A DNA stretch of 7,697 nucleotides, taken from positions 1 to 7,697 of the forward strand of contig CAJTYV010000067.1 in assembly GCA_910584195.1 (NCBI GenBank), given 5' to 3'. Numbering within the stretch: the first letter of the stretch is position 1; every line of letters begins with the position of its first letter. Origin of the DNA: an uncultured Ruminococcus sp. Its GTDB lineage: Bacteria > Bacillota > Clostridia > Oscillospirales > Ruminococcaceae. The position numbers and the translations under genes were made by a program. A model generated the notes under the pieces. It searched no databases, had not been told where the DNA came from, and saw only the letters and a program-made list of their open reading frames with translations. Below are positions 7,486-7,697 of this stretch, one piece after another.

Positions 7486-7538
7486 AGGTTCAAAGTCAAA
7501 TGGTACTGATGACCGGTAAAATTTAATATTTTGAACCT
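7486..7538. repeat. 9-bp inverted repeat downstream of prtP
   Basis: AGGTTCAAA (7486-7494) and TTTGAACCT (7530-7538) are exact complements 35 bases apart, in the non-coding stretch between the prtP stop and its terminator. The large AT-rich loop makes a stable RNA hairpin uncertain. The rest of 7414-7606 contains no gene, ribosome-binding site or start codon that I can support. Confidence 0.35.
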
Positions 7539-7543
7539 TGCTT

Positions 7544-7583
7544 AGGCAGCTGACTTCACATTGTTGAGATCAGCTGCCTTTTG
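7544..7583 (+). terminator. Rho-independent terminator of prtP
   Basis: AGGCAGCTGA (7544-7553) and TCAGCTGCCT (7570-7579) make a perfect 10-bp stem. It can extend inward across a C-A mismatch by four more pairs (7555-7558 with 7565-7568), and a short T-run (TTTT, then GCTT) follows. It lies about 130 bases after the prtP stop and just before the right-hand IS6-type end. Confidence 0.85.
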
Positions 7584-7606
7584 CTTATAGTTCATTGAGT
7601 AGAAAC

Positions 7607-7697
7607 GGTTCTGTTGCGAAGTTTGAAAATCAAACGCGCCCTCTCTGAACTCCAAATATCTTAGGCTGTTATTCCCATTAATACCTTGATTTCAGTA
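7607..7697 (+). mobile_element. Second IS6-family-type terminal end, partial
   Basis: GGTTCTGTTGCGAAGTTT at 7607-7624 matches the left-hand terminal repeat at 17 of 18 positions (one A to G change) and points the opposite way, so its element lies to the right and leaves the window. The adjoining bases (7625-7697) differ from those inside the left end. This could be the other end of a related element, or a diverged or remnant copy. No transposase coding sequence can be recognised in the 73 bases shown. Confidence 0.65.

Larger units (their letters stand above)
7472..7660. repeat. 13-bp inverted repeat flanking the prtP terminator
   Basis: GATATTTGGAGTT at 7472-7484 is exactly complementary to AACTCCAAATATC at 7648-7660, which lies inside the right-hand IS6-type end. 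A GGGCGC word also occurs near both (7463-7468 forward; GCGCCC near 7636 on the other side). The arms are too far apart to be an ordinary terminator. They may be relics of a second copy of the same mobile-element end in inverted orientation. Confidence 0.5.

Overview
This window carries the cell-envelope proteinase (lactocepin) locus of a dairy lactic acid bacterium. It holds prtP, the very large subtilisin-like casein proteinase, and the divergent gene prtM, a PrsA-like lipoprotein foldase that PrtP needs for maturation. The proteins match the lactococcal and Lacticaseibacillus PrtP/PrtM pair very closely as I remember those families. The IS6-family (ISS1-like) ends on both sides and the duplicated 60-residue wall segment point to a Lactococcus lactis/cremoris proteinase plasmid. 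A Lacticaseibacillus paracasei/casei/rhamnosus chromosome or plasmid cannot be excluded from sequence alone.

Layout, left to right. Positions 1-54 are the end of an IS6-family element running off the left edge. It abuts 55-189, the last 44 codons of an ISL3-type transposase that has lost its front. A hairpin terminator (189-222) closes the leftward prtM unit. prtM occupies 1206-307 on the minus strand. The 324-base gap between prtM and prtP (1207-1530) is AT-rich. It holds a perfect 48-bp palindrome (1418-1465), a good prtP promoter, two candidate prtM promoters and both ribosome-binding sites. prtP runs 1531-7413 on the plus strand, 1960 codons. It encodes a signal peptide, propeptide, catalytic domain with a PA-type insert, long beta-rich and helical regions, a duplicated wall-spanning segment and an LPKTG sortase anchor. 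Positions 7414-7606 hold no gene but contain short inverted repeats and a strong terminator (7544-7583). From 7607 a second IS6-type terminal repeat begins and runs off the right edge.

How it works together: PrtM is a lipoprotein on the outer face of the membrane that helps secreted pro-PrtP reach its active form. PrtP is then fixed to the wall by sortase and cuts casein into peptides that the cell imports for nitrogen. Both genes are controlled from one shared intergenic region. This is a known system, not a new one. The points worth a second look are the palindrome with face-to-face promoters, the outward-flanking IS6 ends that make the locus look like a mobile cassette, the near-identical 180-bp duplication, and an unusual mix of residues at specificity positions in PrtP.
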